This document shows, piece by piece, positions 1 through 6,896 of a DNA stretch of 18,083 bases. Within the stretch, counting starts at the first letter, position 1. Each line of letters opens with the position of its first letter. The notes under the pieces were generated by a model. The model saw only the letters and a program-made list of their open reading frames with translations, was not told the origin of the DNA and did no database searches. The DNA comes from CAZOMR01 sp964580655. Lineage in GTDB: Bacteria > RBG-13-61-14 > CAZOMR01. Where the stretch lies: the NCBI GenBank assembly GCA_964580655.1, contig CAZOMR010000033.1, positions 1 to 18,083 of the forward strand, written 5' to 3'. The position numbers were made by a program, and so were the translations under genes.

Positions 1-55
1 AAAGGGACAAACGATGCAATCTATTCAAGGGGCAACTGCATTATTTGGGTTAAAA
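1..55. repeat. Left copy of exact 55-bp terminal inverted repeat
   Basis: The first 55 bases are identical to the reverse complement of the last 55 (18029-18083), and the match breaks at base 56. No gene lies in it. An inverted match of exactly 55 bases fits a k=55 de Bruijn assembly in which both ends of a contig meet the same repeat node, so the repeat itself probably continues outside the window. Bases 34-53 (AACTGCATTATTTGGGTTAA) resemble both arms of the palindrome at 3814-3857, which suggests a dispersed repeat family. Confidence 0.9.
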
Positions 56-145
56 AATAAACTGGAAAAAATTCAACAGGGGAGTGGAGATCAAAAAAGC
101 TTCCCCTGGATAATCGCAATGGCATGCAAATAAAAATACCCGGAC

Positions 146-165
146 TCCAGGCCATAAATCCTGGA
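146..165 (-). terminator. Possible weak terminator after the beta-propeller gene
   Basis: TCCAGG (146-151) and CCTGGA (160-165) form a 6-bp stem with an 8-base loop. On the minus strand it is followed at a distance of about 8 bases by a T-rich stretch (TATTTTTATTT). It lies 54 bases past the stop of the minus-strand gene ending at 219. The stem is short and the T-tract is offset, so the call is weak. I see nothing else in the AT-rich space 56-218. Confidence 0.3.
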
Positions 166-218
166 TATATATTTGGGTTTACATAATATACCTTATGCGA
201 ACAAAGAGACGCGGCTTA

Positions 219-1421
219 TTATTTGAGCCTGACTTTGTATAAGTATCCTTTATTGCTCAGGAAATACGCATTGTCTTGCTCGATGGTCATTGGTGAGCTC
301 AGGTTTCGACCCTTTTTAATCGTTTTTCTCAGTGCCCCATCTTCCGGGTCAAGGATGAAAAATTTTCCGAGTCTGTCCTGGACCACCAGGTCATCTTCAA
401 CTATTTCAACTGCAATGAACCAGTTTTCGTCTTTGACCCTTTTGCCCACCGGGCTTTCCGTTTTGTCTTTCATACTCGGCAAGTTGATATTGATTAAAGG
501 CCTTGCCTGCTTGCGGAATTCTTTCTCCCATACCTTCATGCCCACCATTTTATTCAGGGCCACCACTTTTTCATCCATGGTCGCTATATAAATTTTCCCA
601 CCGTCTTCTTTCCCGTCTTTTTCATCTTTTTCGTTAACGCAAGCCCGAGCCAGGCCCCCTTCCGGATAAATCCAGTAAACCATCCCGGTCCTCCGGCTTA
701 AGGCCGCGGTCTCGCCCGCGTAACTTGTTGCATAGACCGCATTATCATCAAGTGAGAGCCGGGCATCAATGTCCCTGTATTTACCTGAGGTAAAGGCCCT
801 GGTCTTCCATATCTCCTTGCCGTTATCACTCTCAAGCGCGGCAATATAACCATCAGAAAGCCCGATATAAACCGCGCCATCCCGCGCAAGCGGCGGTGAA
901 AGCCCGAAGATTGCAAGGTCCTGACGACGCTCATGATGATAGCTCCAGACCCATTCTCCTGTCTCTTTAGAGAGCGCCTGCACTATATCCCTGCCTGTCT
1001 GGAAAATAACCAGTTCTTCGGAAAGTGCTGGCTCAGAGATGCTCAGGCAATTTACCGCATAACTCCAGACCTCTGTCCCTGTCTCGATCTCCAGGCATCG
1101 AAAAAAGCCATCATCCATGCCAAGATATATTCGACCATCCTCGATTCCAGGGGTGCTAAGCGCACCGGCCTGGAGCTCGATCAGCCCCAGATCAGTTCCC
1201 TTTTCTTTATCAAATACCGCTATTTTTCCCCGGCTTGAAGCCACATATACTTTATTGTCCCGGATAACCGGCCTGGCCCATTCTGGCCTGTTCCGATGAG
1301 ATCGAAACAGGGTAAAGGAATCAATACCACACTTCCAATCTTGATCTTTCCCTTGAGCCGACCAATCCAGGAAAAGCACCAATAAAAAAACATATAATGA
1401 TTTTAGATAAATAGCCTTCAT
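219..1421 (-). CDS. PQQ-type beta-propeller protein, BamB-like, exported
   Basis: This 400-residue protein begins with a signal peptide (MKAIYLKSLYVFLLVLFLDW, then SAQG) and continues with repeated propeller blades whose strands end in the usual tryptophan signature: GTEVWSY, GEWVWSY, GKEIWKTR, GMVYWIY and GMKVWEKE. Length and repeat type fit the BamB/YfgL branch of PQQ_2-type propellers, in which BamB serves the outer-membrane beta-barrel assembly machine. Its ATG overlaps the stop of the upstream TPR gene as ATGA (1418-1421), so the two are probably translationally coupled. The gene order matches yfgM-bamB of proteobacteria. One difference is clear: there is no lipobox cysteine at the end of the signal peptide (the first cysteine is residue 31, in KCGIDSF), so it would be soluble periplasmic, not a lipoprotein. 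A BamB role is inferred from fold plus context. A generic exported propeller protein is the alternative. Confidence 0.75.
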   Translation of the reverse strand: MKAIYLKSLYVFLLVLFLDWSAQGKDQDWKCGIDSFTLFRSHRNRPEWARPVIRDNKVYVASSRGKIAVFDKEKGTDLGLIELQAGALSTPGIEDGRIYLGMDDGFFRCLEIETGTEVWSYAVNCLSISEPALSEELVIFQTGRDIVQALSKETGEWVWSYHHERRQDLAIFGLSPPLARDGAVYIGLSDGYIAALESDNGKEIWKTRAFTSGKYRDIDARLSLDDNAVYATSYAGETAALSRRTGMVYWIYPEGGLARACVNEKDEKDGKEDGGKIYIATMDEKVVALNKMVGMKVWEKEFRKQARPLININLPSMKDKTESPVGKRVKDENWFIAVEIVEDDLVVQDRLGKFFILDPEDGALRKTIKKGRNLSSPMTIEQDNAYFLSNKGYLYKVRLK

Positions 1422-2203
1422 TCTTCAAGTTCTTCTTGAGCTTCAGACCCTGAATTCATAGCCTGCAGGGCCTTGATCTTATTCATTGCCCCTCGCACCG
1501 AGTACGCCCCTGGGTATTCATTCCATGCCTCTTCCAGGTAGGCAATAGCCGCATCCAGATTCTTCATCTCTTCCTCGCATCTTGCCGCATTGACAATGGC
1601 TTCAGCGCGATTGGCCGAATCTCTATTCTCAATGACCTTCCGATAATACTCAAGCGCCTTTTCATAATTGCCCATGTTGAAATAACAGCAAGCCTGGTTA
1701 AAATGAACAAGGCTCTCAAATAGAGGGTCACTATTGCCACGCCCCGCTATCTTTAGATAATCATCGTAATGATCAAGCGACTTTGAATAATTTTCAAGCT
1801 GATAATAAAGCGAGGCCAGGTAATAATGGCCTTCCTGCGAGGCCTTGCTTCCCCGATGAGACTTGACCATCTCTTCCAGCCTGCGGACAGCCTCCCCGCC
1901 CCTTTCATCCTCGCTAACGAAAGACTTGGCCCCGGCTAGAATCTGCTCGTCCGTTAGCTCATGGCTCAATGGCATGCCAAGCACGGAAAGAGCAGCGGTC
2001 AGCTCTTTGGCGGCCTCTTCCTGCTTGCTTGCCATCCAGTACCTGATGCCGAACCCTGAAATCAGGGCAACGATAATTATCACCAGAATTGCGATCGCAC
2101 CGTTCATGTGAGCCATCAGGTACTCAAGTGCCCGGTCAGTCATGGTAAGAAATTCATCACGTTGTTTTATCTGTTTTCTCGTTAACTTGATCTTCTTTGC
2201 CAT
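1418..2203 (-). CDS. Membrane-anchored TPR protein, YfgM-like
   Basis: The protein has 261 residues: a basic cytoplasmic N-terminus (MAKKIKLTRKQIKQR), one membrane segment at about residues 33-55 (AIAILVIIIVALISGF), then an outside domain of helical repeats. Three TPR-like units are visible, around GHYYLASLYYQLENYSKSL, FNQACCYFNMGNYEKALEYY and AIVNAARCEEEMKNLDAAIAYL. YfgM of Escherichia coli has the same design, binds SecYEG and works with periplasmic chaperones, and is encoded directly before bamB, as here. The start is backed by an AAGGAGG ribosome site 10 bases upstream. The C-terminus is acidic. It overlaps the propeller gene by ATGA. It may be read from the upstream symporter transcript, with a REP-like repeat in the 94-base gap. 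TPR and anchor are seen; the YfgM assignment rests on architecture and synteny. Confidence 0.75.
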   Translation of the reverse strand: MAKKIKLTRKQIKQRDEFLTMTDRALEYLMAHMNGAIAILVIIIVALISGFGIRYWMASKQEEAAKELTAALSVLGMPLSHELTDEQILAGAKSFVSEDERGGEAVRRLEEMVKSHRGSKASQEGHYYLASLYYQLENYSKSLDHYDDYLKIAGRGNSDPLFESLVHFNQACCYFNMGNYEKALEYYRKVIENRDSANRAEAIVNAARCEEEMKNLDAAIAYLEEAWNEYPGAYSVRGAMNKIKALQAMNSGSEAQEELEE

Positions 2204-2221
2204 ATTCCCTGTTCCTCCTTA

Positions 2222-2298
2222 GCCGACTCCGCCGTAATATCCTATTCATCCTTCGTAGTAGTCCTACTACGGAGAACGGGCGGCCACGAAGGCTGAAT
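2222..2298. repeat. REP-like palindromic repeat, nested copy
   Basis: This fills the gap between the symporter stop and the TPR gene. The outer parts match the 41-bp repeat at 6897 and 11375 (CCGACTCCGCCGTAAT at one end, CCACGAAGGCTGAAT at the other). The middle holds an extra block with a perfect 8-bp stem, CGTAGTAG-TC-CTACTACG (2254-2271). It therefore looks like one repeat inserted in another. It touches the symporter stop codon. Such a hairpin between genes can stabilise mRNA or lower expression of the downstream genes, which is not shown here. Confidence 0.65.
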
Positions 2299-3725
2299 TA
2301 GCCGCCGAAAATACCGAGCCCAAGGTGGAAATCAATCATGAACACAAGCAGAATAGCCACCGCTACCGGCGCGATAAACTTTATGACTATATTCCAGGCC
2401 CGGTAAAAAAATTCTCCCCCCTGCCCTTCCAGTATCTGCCGCTTCTTGATCTCCTCATTGATAAACCAGCCCAGAAACAGCGCGATAAAAAAGCCCCCCA
2501 GGGGAAGCATATAGTTATTAGCGAGAAGGTCCATGGAATCCAGGATGCTCATCCCCTCCCCGTTTTTATCATGCAAAAGCGTGACGCCATTAAGTCTATT
2601 ATAAGATAGCGCGGAAAATATCCCAAGCACATAGATAACCCCTCCAGCTATCAAGGTGGCAAATCTCCTTTTCCATTTCAATTCGTCTATGAAAAAGGCC
2701 ACCACCACTTCCAGCAGAGAGATGGCCGAGGTCAGCGCGGCAAAGCCAAGTAGGATAAAAAAGACAATCGCGACAAACCTTCCACCAGGCATGCTGGCAA
2801 AGGCCAGGGGCAACACCTTGAACACCAGGCCCGGACCCTGCGCTGGCTCAAGGTGATAGGCAAAGAGAATCGTGTAGATAGCAATACCCGCGATAATAGC
2901 GACAGTTGTATCGAGAATAGCCACCGTGGCCGCGGTAGTGCTAACCCTGACATCATCGCCCAGGTAGCTTCCGTAAGTGATCATCGCGCCCATGCCTATG
3001 CTCAAAGAGAAAAACGCCTGTCCCATGCTCTCAAGCATCGGCCTCGGAGTATATTCACCCAGCTCGTTGGTTACGAGCTTTCCCCAGTCAGGATAAAACA
3101 TGAACTTGAGAGCGGCCCCGGCATCACCCTTCCAGAGGCCATAGACAAGCAGGATGAGCAATAAAATGAAAAGCGCAGGCATCAGTAGTTCGACCCACCG
3201 TTCAAGCCCTTCCTTCACACCGAAGATCACTATCCCGATCGTGGCGCCCATGAAGATCGTGTGCCAGGTAATCTGGGCACCGGGGGCCGAAACCAGATCC
3301 CCGAAAACAGCGGGTATCTGCTCCGCATTCTTGTCCGCGAAAAAGTTGATCACATACTTGGCAAAGTAGTCCAGGGTCCAGCCGGCAATAACGCTGTAAT
3401 AGGATAGAATAACGAAACCGGCCACAACACCCATAAGGCCCACACACATCCAGAAAGGGTTTCGACCAGTAAGCCGCGAAAAGGTCCCAACAGGATTCCG
3501 ACGAGCCTCCCTGCCTATGATGATCTCGGCAATCAGGATCGGATACACAACCACAACAACAAAGCCAAGATACATAAGCACAAACGCGCCTCCACCATAC
3601 TTGCCTGTCATATAGGGAAACCTCCAGATGTTGCCAAGTCCGACAGCAGACCCGGCCGCCGCAAGTATGAACATAAGGCGACTCGACCAGATGCCGCGCT
3701 TTCTTATGTCAGGAGATTCCTGCAT
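2298..3725 (-). CDS. Sodium-dependent transporter, SLC6/NSS family
   Basis: The 475-residue polytopic membrane protein opens with the family hallmark: WSSRLMFILAAAGSAVGL leads into GNIWRFPY at residues 31-38, the unwound TM1 segment that holds Na+ and substrate in LeuT-type transporters. About 11-12 hydrophobic segments follow. Bacterial members import amino acids or related compounds with sodium; the substrate cannot be read from sequence. The ATG at 3725 gives the usual short N-terminus before TM1 although no good ribosome site precedes it. A promoter-like pair lies at 3762-3789, and a terminator palindrome (3814-3857) separates it from the upstream GMC gene, so it probably starts its own transcript. 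The YfgM-like and BamB-like genes follow on the same strand after a repeat-filled gap. Confidence 0.9.
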   Translation of the reverse strand: MQESPDIRKRGIWSSRLMFILAAAGSAVGLGNIWRFPYMTGKYGGGAFVLMYLGFVVVVVYPILIAEIIIGREARRNPVGTFSRLTGRNPFWMCVGLMGVVAGFVILSYYSVIAGWTLDYFAKYVINFFADKNAEQIPAVFGDLVSAPGAQITWHTIFMGATIGIVIFGVKEGLERWVELLMPALFILLLILLVYGLWKGDAGAALKFMFYPDWGKLVTNELGEYTPRPMLESMGQAFFSLSIGMGAMITYGSYLGDDVRVSTTAATVAILDTTVAIIAGIAIYTILFAYHLEPAQGPGLVFKVLPLAFASMPGGRFVAIVFFILLGFAALTSAISLLEVVVAFFIDELKWKRRFATLIAGGVIYVLGIFSALSYNRLNGVTLLHDKNGEGMSILDSMDLLANNYMLPLGGFFIALFLGWFINEEIKKRQILEGQGGEFFYRAWNIVIKFIAPVAVAILLVFMIDFHLGLGIFGG

Positions 3726-3761
3726 AGCTTGGGTGATTCAAACTGGATTCAACTTGTGGAC

Positions 3762-3789
3762 ATTCTACCAGAACATGTACCTTTTGCAA
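3762..3789 (-). promoter_or_regulatory. Predicted sigma70-type promoter for the symporter gene
   Basis: On the minus strand, TTGCAA (3784-3789) is followed after 16 bases by TAGAAT (3762-3767). The leader to the ATG would be about 30 bases. The -35 box is a 4 of 6 match and the -10 box 5 of 6, so it is plausible but unproven. Confidence 0.35.
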
Positions 3790-3813
3790 ACGCAAAGGCT
3801 AACGCGATGATGT

Positions 3814-3857
3814 GTTAACCTGAAAAATGCAGTTGAACTGCATTTTTCGGGATTAAC
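3814..3857 (-). terminator. Palindromic terminator after the GMC oxidoreductase gene
   Basis: An almost perfect palindrome centred at 3835: AAAAATGCAGTT (3823-3834), one G, AACTGCATTTTT (3836-3847). With one unpaired base it extends outward to GTTAAC on each side. Read on the minus strand it is a stem with a T-run, 51 bases past the stop at 3909, and it could work in both directions. Both arms resemble bases 34-53 of the contig-end repeat (17 of 20 and 18 of 21 aligned positions), so it may be a small repeat element that doubles as a terminator. Confidence 0.65.
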
Positions 3858-3908
3858 GCAGGAAGAAGTGGAGAAATTTTTGAAGCTCTTGAGACTATGT
3901 TTACAAAT

Positions 3909-5414
3909 TTATTCTCTGCTCCACTGCCCGTGCGTCTCCCTTAACCTCTGTCCTACCCTGTCAGCCAACGCCATGATGGTAAGATAGGGATTCACATGCG
4001 AACTCTTTGGAAATAAGCTTGCGTCCGCTACATAAAGCCAGGGATAGCCGTGAACCTGCCCCCAGGAGTCGGTAACCGAATCATCAGGGCCTTTACCCAT
4101 CCTGCATCCTCCCTGCGGGTGTGCCGACGAGAGCGGTATCTTGTTAGGTATAAAATTTCTCGGGGATATGAACTCCTCAATTTTCTCGTCAGGGACCTCA
4201 TCGGCCTTGAAAATCATCCGGTCCGCACATGGCATGATCACCTTCTCGCAACCAGCCGCGAAAAATATCCTTGTAGCCTGCGCCTGGGCGTGGCAAAGTG
4301 AATCCACGCTTTCGCGGGATATTTTGTAGCGAATTTTCGGCTCGCCGTGTCTGTCCAGAACAATCCGGTTGGAAGGCAGTGCCAGATCGTGGTTCAGGAT
4401 AATCATGGTCATGAACTGGTTGTATTTCTTCATCACATCTTTCAGATCCTGCCCCCAAAGGCCAAGGTGCTTTGTGCTTATAAAAGGGTAATAGAATGCT
4501 GTCTCGATATAATGGTTGTGGGACTTTGAGAACTTGGGAGTGTAATAGGTCTTTGGGAATCCCCTATAGTTCTTAATGCGCTCCGGGTAAATTCCATACA
4601 CCGTCAACGCTGGATGGAGACTAAAGTAGCGGCCCAGGGTCTGAAACTTATCCCCCAGCCCAGACCGCAACAGGATCGCGGGAGACCCCGGACTGCCTGC
4701 GGCAATGACCACTCGCCTGGCCTTGATCTCCACCTTCCCTTCCTGCCACGGCCCTGCTTTGGTGCCCGGAGGCGCGGCCTTGACCTCTGCATATACAATC
4801 CTGTCCGCCACACGCTCGACATTACAGTTCGGCACCAACTCGATCCCTGCCTTCACCGAATTTGGAATCTGAACCTCTATGGTGCCCTGCTTGCCGCCGG
4901 TCGAGCACCCGATGTTGCAAAAGCCCATCTGCTTACAGTCCTTCAGGTTAAGCATGATCTTCTCAACCGGCCAGCCAAGTTTTTCGCACCCTTCTTTGAA
5001 AAGCCGGTTATTGTCGTTGATCATGTCATCCCCGGGCTCGATCATGTTCACCTCTTTTTCAAGGGCTTCAAACCGGGGCCTCAAGTCATCCGGTGTAATA
5101 CCCGAAACACCCCATTCCTCGAATACATCATCCGGAAGACGGAAGGTAACCCCCGTGTACATCAGTGTACTTCCGCCTACAGCTTTGCCCGCAGCCAGAG
5201 TGATGGAACCGTCCTCCGTGGGCCAGGCTCCGCCGAACCAGAAAAGGCCCATCATCTCTATCTCGCGCTGGGTGAAGTACTCATGCGGAAAATAAGGGCC
5301 CGCCTCAAGTAACGCAATCTTGGCGCCGGACCTGGCTAGAGGGATAAGCCGATCCGCTACCGTGCCTCCGCCCGCTCCCGTGCCGACTATGACCACATCG
5401 TAATCAAGCCTCAT
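3909..5414 (-). CDS. GMC-family FAD-dependent oxidoreductase
   Basis: The 501-residue flavoprotein has the N-terminal FAD fold (YDVVIVGTGAGGGTVADRL, residues 5-23, with E37 expected to bind ribose), the GMC segment AAGKAVGGSTLMYTG (74-88), the second GMC signature AAGSPGSPAILLRSG, and the C-terminal HPQGGCRMG and VADASLFPKSSHVNPYLT segments with the catalytic His and Asn. A cysteine-rich stretch CKQMGFCNIGC (160-170) is of the kind seen in the long-chain-alcohol-oxidase and sugar-dehydrogenase branches. The substrate is unknown; an alcohol or polyol is likely. The start at 5414 is chosen because GGAGGT lies just upstream and the ATG overlaps the stop of the small-subunit gene (ATGA); a longer frame begins inside that gene without support. 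There is no signal peptide and no cytochrome gene nearby. Confidence 0.88.
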   Translation of the reverse strand: MRLDYDVVIVGTGAGGGTVADRLIPLARSGAKIALLEAGPYFPHEYFTQREIEMMGLFWFGGAWPTEDGSITLAAGKAVGGSTLMYTGVTFRLPDDVFEEWGVSGITPDDLRPRFEALEKEVNMIEPGDDMINDNNRLFKEGCEKLGWPVEKIMLNLKDCKQMGFCNIGCSTGGKQGTIEVQIPNSVKAGIELVPNCNVERVADRIVYAEVKAAPPGTKAGPWQEGKVEIKARRVVIAAGSPGSPAILLRSGLGDKFQTLGRYFSLHPALTVYGIYPERIKNYRGFPKTYYTPKFSKSHNHYIETAFYYPFISTKHLGLWGQDLKDVMKKYNQFMTMIILNHDLALPSNRIVLDRHGEPKIRYKISRESVDSLCHAQAQATRIFFAAGCEKVIMPCADRMIFKADEVPDEKIEEFISPRNFIPNKIPLSSAHPQGGCRMGKGPDDSVTDSWGQVHGYPWLYVADASLFPKSSHVNPYLTIMALADRVGQRLRETHGQWSRE

Positions 5415-5878
5415 CCCACCACCTCCATCCTGCCCTGACAAATCGCCCGGATAGCAGGATCAACAAACTCAAGATCGGTCAACATAGGACCCTCATAATC
5501 AATCGTTTTCCAGATGTCCTCCCTCGTGTAGTAACCCATGCAGGTATAGCTCTTGAGACCGAAGAACCCCATCCTGAAAAGTCCTATAGGGCCGCTCTCC
5601 ATCCAGCTTAACTGGCGCTTTCTCGCGCTCTCGCTGTTTTTTGAAAACGGCTTTCCCCCGAACAAAATCCCCATGAATTCAACAACCAGAATAAAGAGCA
5701 ACAACTGCGAGCGCAAAGAAGCCGCTATCCTCTCAAGTGCCCAGTCAACCACTCCCGCCGTGGCCATGGTGCCGCCTCCCGGAGAATCCTCGTCCGGGGG
5801 GATTATACAATCCGCTATGGCAAGAAATGCAACAAGCCTCCGGCCCGTAAGATACTTGCACCTGTAAAATTCAGCCAT
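5411..5878 (-). CDS. Gluconate_2-dh3-like small protein, partner of the GMC enzyme
   Basis: The 155-residue protein resembles the gluconate 2-dehydrogenase subunit 3 family: an N-terminal helix ending in AIADCIIPPDEDSPGG, a middle hydrophobic segment (LLLFILVVEFMGILF), and a C-terminal part with SGPIGLFRMGFFGLKSYTCMGYYT. In known enzymes this subunit accompanies a GMC flavoprotein, often in the periplasm with a Tat signal and a cytochrome c. Here there is no signal peptide. The ATG at 5878 is chosen because GAGGAGGGA stands 4 bases before it, while an upstream in-frame ATG at 5902 lies before that site. The stop overlaps the GMC start by ATGA, so a 1:1 complex is likely. Family assignment is from pattern and neighbour. 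Confidence 0.72.
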   Translation of the reverse strand: MAEFYRCKYLTGRRLVAFLAIADCIIPPDEDSPGGGTMATAGVVDWALERIAASLRSQLLLFILVVEFMGILFGGKPFSKNSESARKRQLSWMESGPIGLFRMGFFGLKSYTCMGYYTREDIWKTIDYEGPMLTDLEFVDPAIRAICQGRMEVVG

Positions 5879-5911
5879 GTCTTCCCTCCTCACAAAAAGC
5901 ACATTGGATTA

Positions 5912-5941
5912 ATTATATCCACATATCAAGTGACTTGTCTA
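5912..5941 (-). promoter_or_regulatory. Predicted promoter for the GMC oxidoreductase pair
   Basis: On the minus strand TAGACA (5936-5941), an 18-base spacer and a perfect TATAAT (5912-5917) precede the small-subunit gene, giving a leader of about 28 bases that contains its ribosome site. It lies between the tRNA terminator and the gene, as expected for an independent unit. Confidence 0.55.
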
Positions 5942-5955
5942 TAAAATTCAAATCA

Positions 5956-5987
5956 TAAAAAAGCTGGCAAGCCCTTGACCTGCCAGC
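5956..5987 (-). terminator. Intrinsic terminator of tRNA-Val
   Basis: GCTGGCA (5963-5969) pairs with TGCCAGC (5981-5987) around an 11-base loop. On the minus strand the stem is followed directly by a T-run (5957-5962), and it sits about 10 bases past the tRNA 3' end. There is also a T-run on the plus side, so it may act in both directions. Confidence 0.8.
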
Positions 5988-5997
5988 ATTTTTTCTA

Positions 5998-6073
5998 TGG
6001 TAGGCGCGGCGGGACTCGAACCCACGACCCCTACCGCGTCAAGGTAGTGCTCTCCCAACTGAGCTACGCGCCT
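5998..6073 (-). tRNA. tRNA-Val, anticodon GAC
   Basis: The minus strand folds as a full cloverleaf: acceptor AGGCGCG/CGCGCCT, D arm GCTC...GAGC, anticodon arm CTACC-TTGACGC-GGTAG with anticodon GAC, a five-base variable loop, T arm GTGGG-TTCGAGT-CCCGC, discriminator A and an encoded CCA. GAC reads GUC and GUU valine codons. It has its own promoter and terminator and forms a single-gene unit between the oxidoreductase pair and the divergent pyr operon. Confidence 0.96.
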
Positions 6074-6084
6074 GAATCAATATC

Positions 6085-6112
6085 ATTTTAAATATCTGGC
6101 AAGAAAAGTCAA
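6085..6112 (-). promoter_or_regulatory. Predicted promoter of tRNA-Val
   Basis: TTGACT (6107-6112), a 16-base spacer and TAAAAT (6085-6090) on the minus strand lie 11 bases before the mature tRNA 5' end. Both boxes are 5 of 6 matches to the sigma70-type consensus. Confidence 0.6.
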
Positions 6113-6135
6113 GTATATTTTTTCTCAAAAAAAGA

Positions 6136-6164
6136 TTGACAAAACCGAGATGCGGTGCTAACTT
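6136..6164 (+). promoter_or_regulatory. Predicted promoter of the pyr operon
   Basis: A perfect TTGACA (6136-6141) is followed after 17 bases by TAACTT (6159-6164), a weak -10 match. Transcription would start about 10 bases before the PyrR-binding loop, which is what an attenuator leader requires. The -35 box is convincing; the exact -10 box is not. Confidence 0.5.
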
Positions 6165-6180
6165 ATCTATTGCCTTTTAA

Positions 6181-6203
6181 CTTAATCCAGTGAGGTTAGG
6201 AAG
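6181..6203 (+). promoter_or_regulatory. PyrR-binding RNA loop in the pyr leader
   Basis: Bases 6184-6197, AATCCAGTGAGGTT, match every position of the PyrR binding-loop consensus ARUCCNGNGAGGYU known from Bacillus attenuators. The flanks CTT (6181-6183) and AGG (6198-6200) extend the stem, giving the expected hairpin with one bulged U. AGGAAG (6198-6203) could instead pair with CTTTCT (6247-6252), the 5' arm of the terminator, as an antiterminator. PyrR with UMP would hold the loop and free the terminator. The match and its place before pyrR are seen; the switch is inferred. Confidence 0.82.
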
Positions 6204-6245
6204 GGCGGAAAAATGAGACGGATTCTCGCAGTCAGCGATTTACAG

Positions 6246-6277
6246 GCTTTCTCCTGAATAAAGGAGAAGGCTTTTTT
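6246..6277 (+). terminator. Attenuator terminator in the pyrR leader
   Basis: GCTTTCTCCT (6246-6255) and AGGAGAAGGC (6262-6271) form a 10-bp stem with one G-U pair and a 6-base loop, followed by six Ts (6272-6277). It lies 13 bases before the pyrR ATG, in the leader and not after a gene, which fits regulated termination driven by the PyrR loop 50 bases upstream. Confidence 0.88.
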
Positions 6278-6290
6278 ATAGGGAGGGCAC

Positions 6291-6845
6291 ATGGCCGCAA
6301 GAGCTAAAAAGAAGAAGCTGATGGACGAGCCCGCGCTTAGCCGGGCCTTGAGCCGTATTGCGCATGAGATAGTTGAGCGCAACCATGGTGTAAAGCATGT
6401 GGTGCTGATCGGTGTGCGCACTGGCGGGGAGCATATGGCGGCCCGGCTTGCGAAGAGCCTTCAGGGGATCGAGAGGGTCAAGGTGCCTTGCGGGTTCATG
6501 GATGTGACCATGTATCGGGACGACATCTTCCATGTCAAGACCCATCCCGAGGTTCACAAAACCGAAATCAATTTTTCTATTGAGGGCAAGATAGTGATCC
6601 TCGTGGATGATGTGCTTTTTACAGGTCGAACCACGAGGGCCGCAATGGATGCACTTATGGACTTGGGCAGGCCTCGCGCGATCCAGCTTGCGGTCGTGAT
6701 TGACCGGGGCCACCGTGAGCTTCCGATCCGGGCAGACTTTGTGGGCCGCAATGTTCCCACGGCCCGCGGGGATCAGGTGCAGGTCAATCTCAAGCCACAG
6801 GCGAAAAAGGACGAGGTGTTATTGATAGAGGCCGGAGAGAAATAA
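6291..6845 (+). CDS. pyrR: PyrR, pyrimidine operon attenuation regulator / uracil phosphoribosyltransferase
   Basis: The 184-residue protein has the phosphoribosyltransferase fold with the PRPP loop IVILVDDVLFTGRTTRAAMDAL (from residue 101), an early LIGVRTGGEHMAARLA segment, the RDD hood region and the C-terminal VVIDRGHRELPIRADFVGRNVPT typical of PyrR. Length fits the family. PyrR binds pyr leader RNA when UMP or UTP is high and causes termination; many members also convert uracil and PRPP to UMP. GGAGG stands before the ATG. A PyrR loop and terminator lie in its own leader, so it is very likely autoregulated and controls pyrB-pyrC downstream. A 208-base gap with repeats follows. Confidence 0.95.
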   Translation: MAARAKKKKLMDEPALSRALSRIAHEIVERNHGVKHVVLIGVRTGGEHMAARLAKSLQGIERVKVPCGFMDVTMYRDDIFHVKTHPEVHKTEINFSIEGKIVILVDDVLFTGRTTRAAMDALMDLGRPRAIQLAVVIDRGHRELPIRADFVGRNVPTARGDQVQVNLKPQAKKDEVLLIEAGEK

Positions 6846-6851
6846 TTTCAC

Positions 6852-6877
6852 CGCAAAGGCGCAGAGAACGCAAAGAA
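6852..6877. repeat. Short imperfect tandem repeat after pyrR
   Basis: Three units of 8-9 bases follow one another: CGCAAAGG, CGCAGAGAA, CGCAAAGAA. They start 6 bases after the pyrR stop. No function can be assigned. Confidence 0.45.
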
Positions 6878-6896
6878 GAATGAAAATTTAAAATTT

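Noticed and set aside
4614..5312. A 232-codon plus-strand frame opposite the GMC gene
   Set aside because: It is antisense to strongly supported GMC motifs, has Arg/Pro/His-rich composition typical of an opposite-strand shadow, and no family resemblance or ribosome site.
5879..5902. Start of the small subunit at ATG 5902
   Set aside because: The strong ribosome site GAGGAGGGA lies downstream of this ATG and 4 bases before the ATG at 5878.
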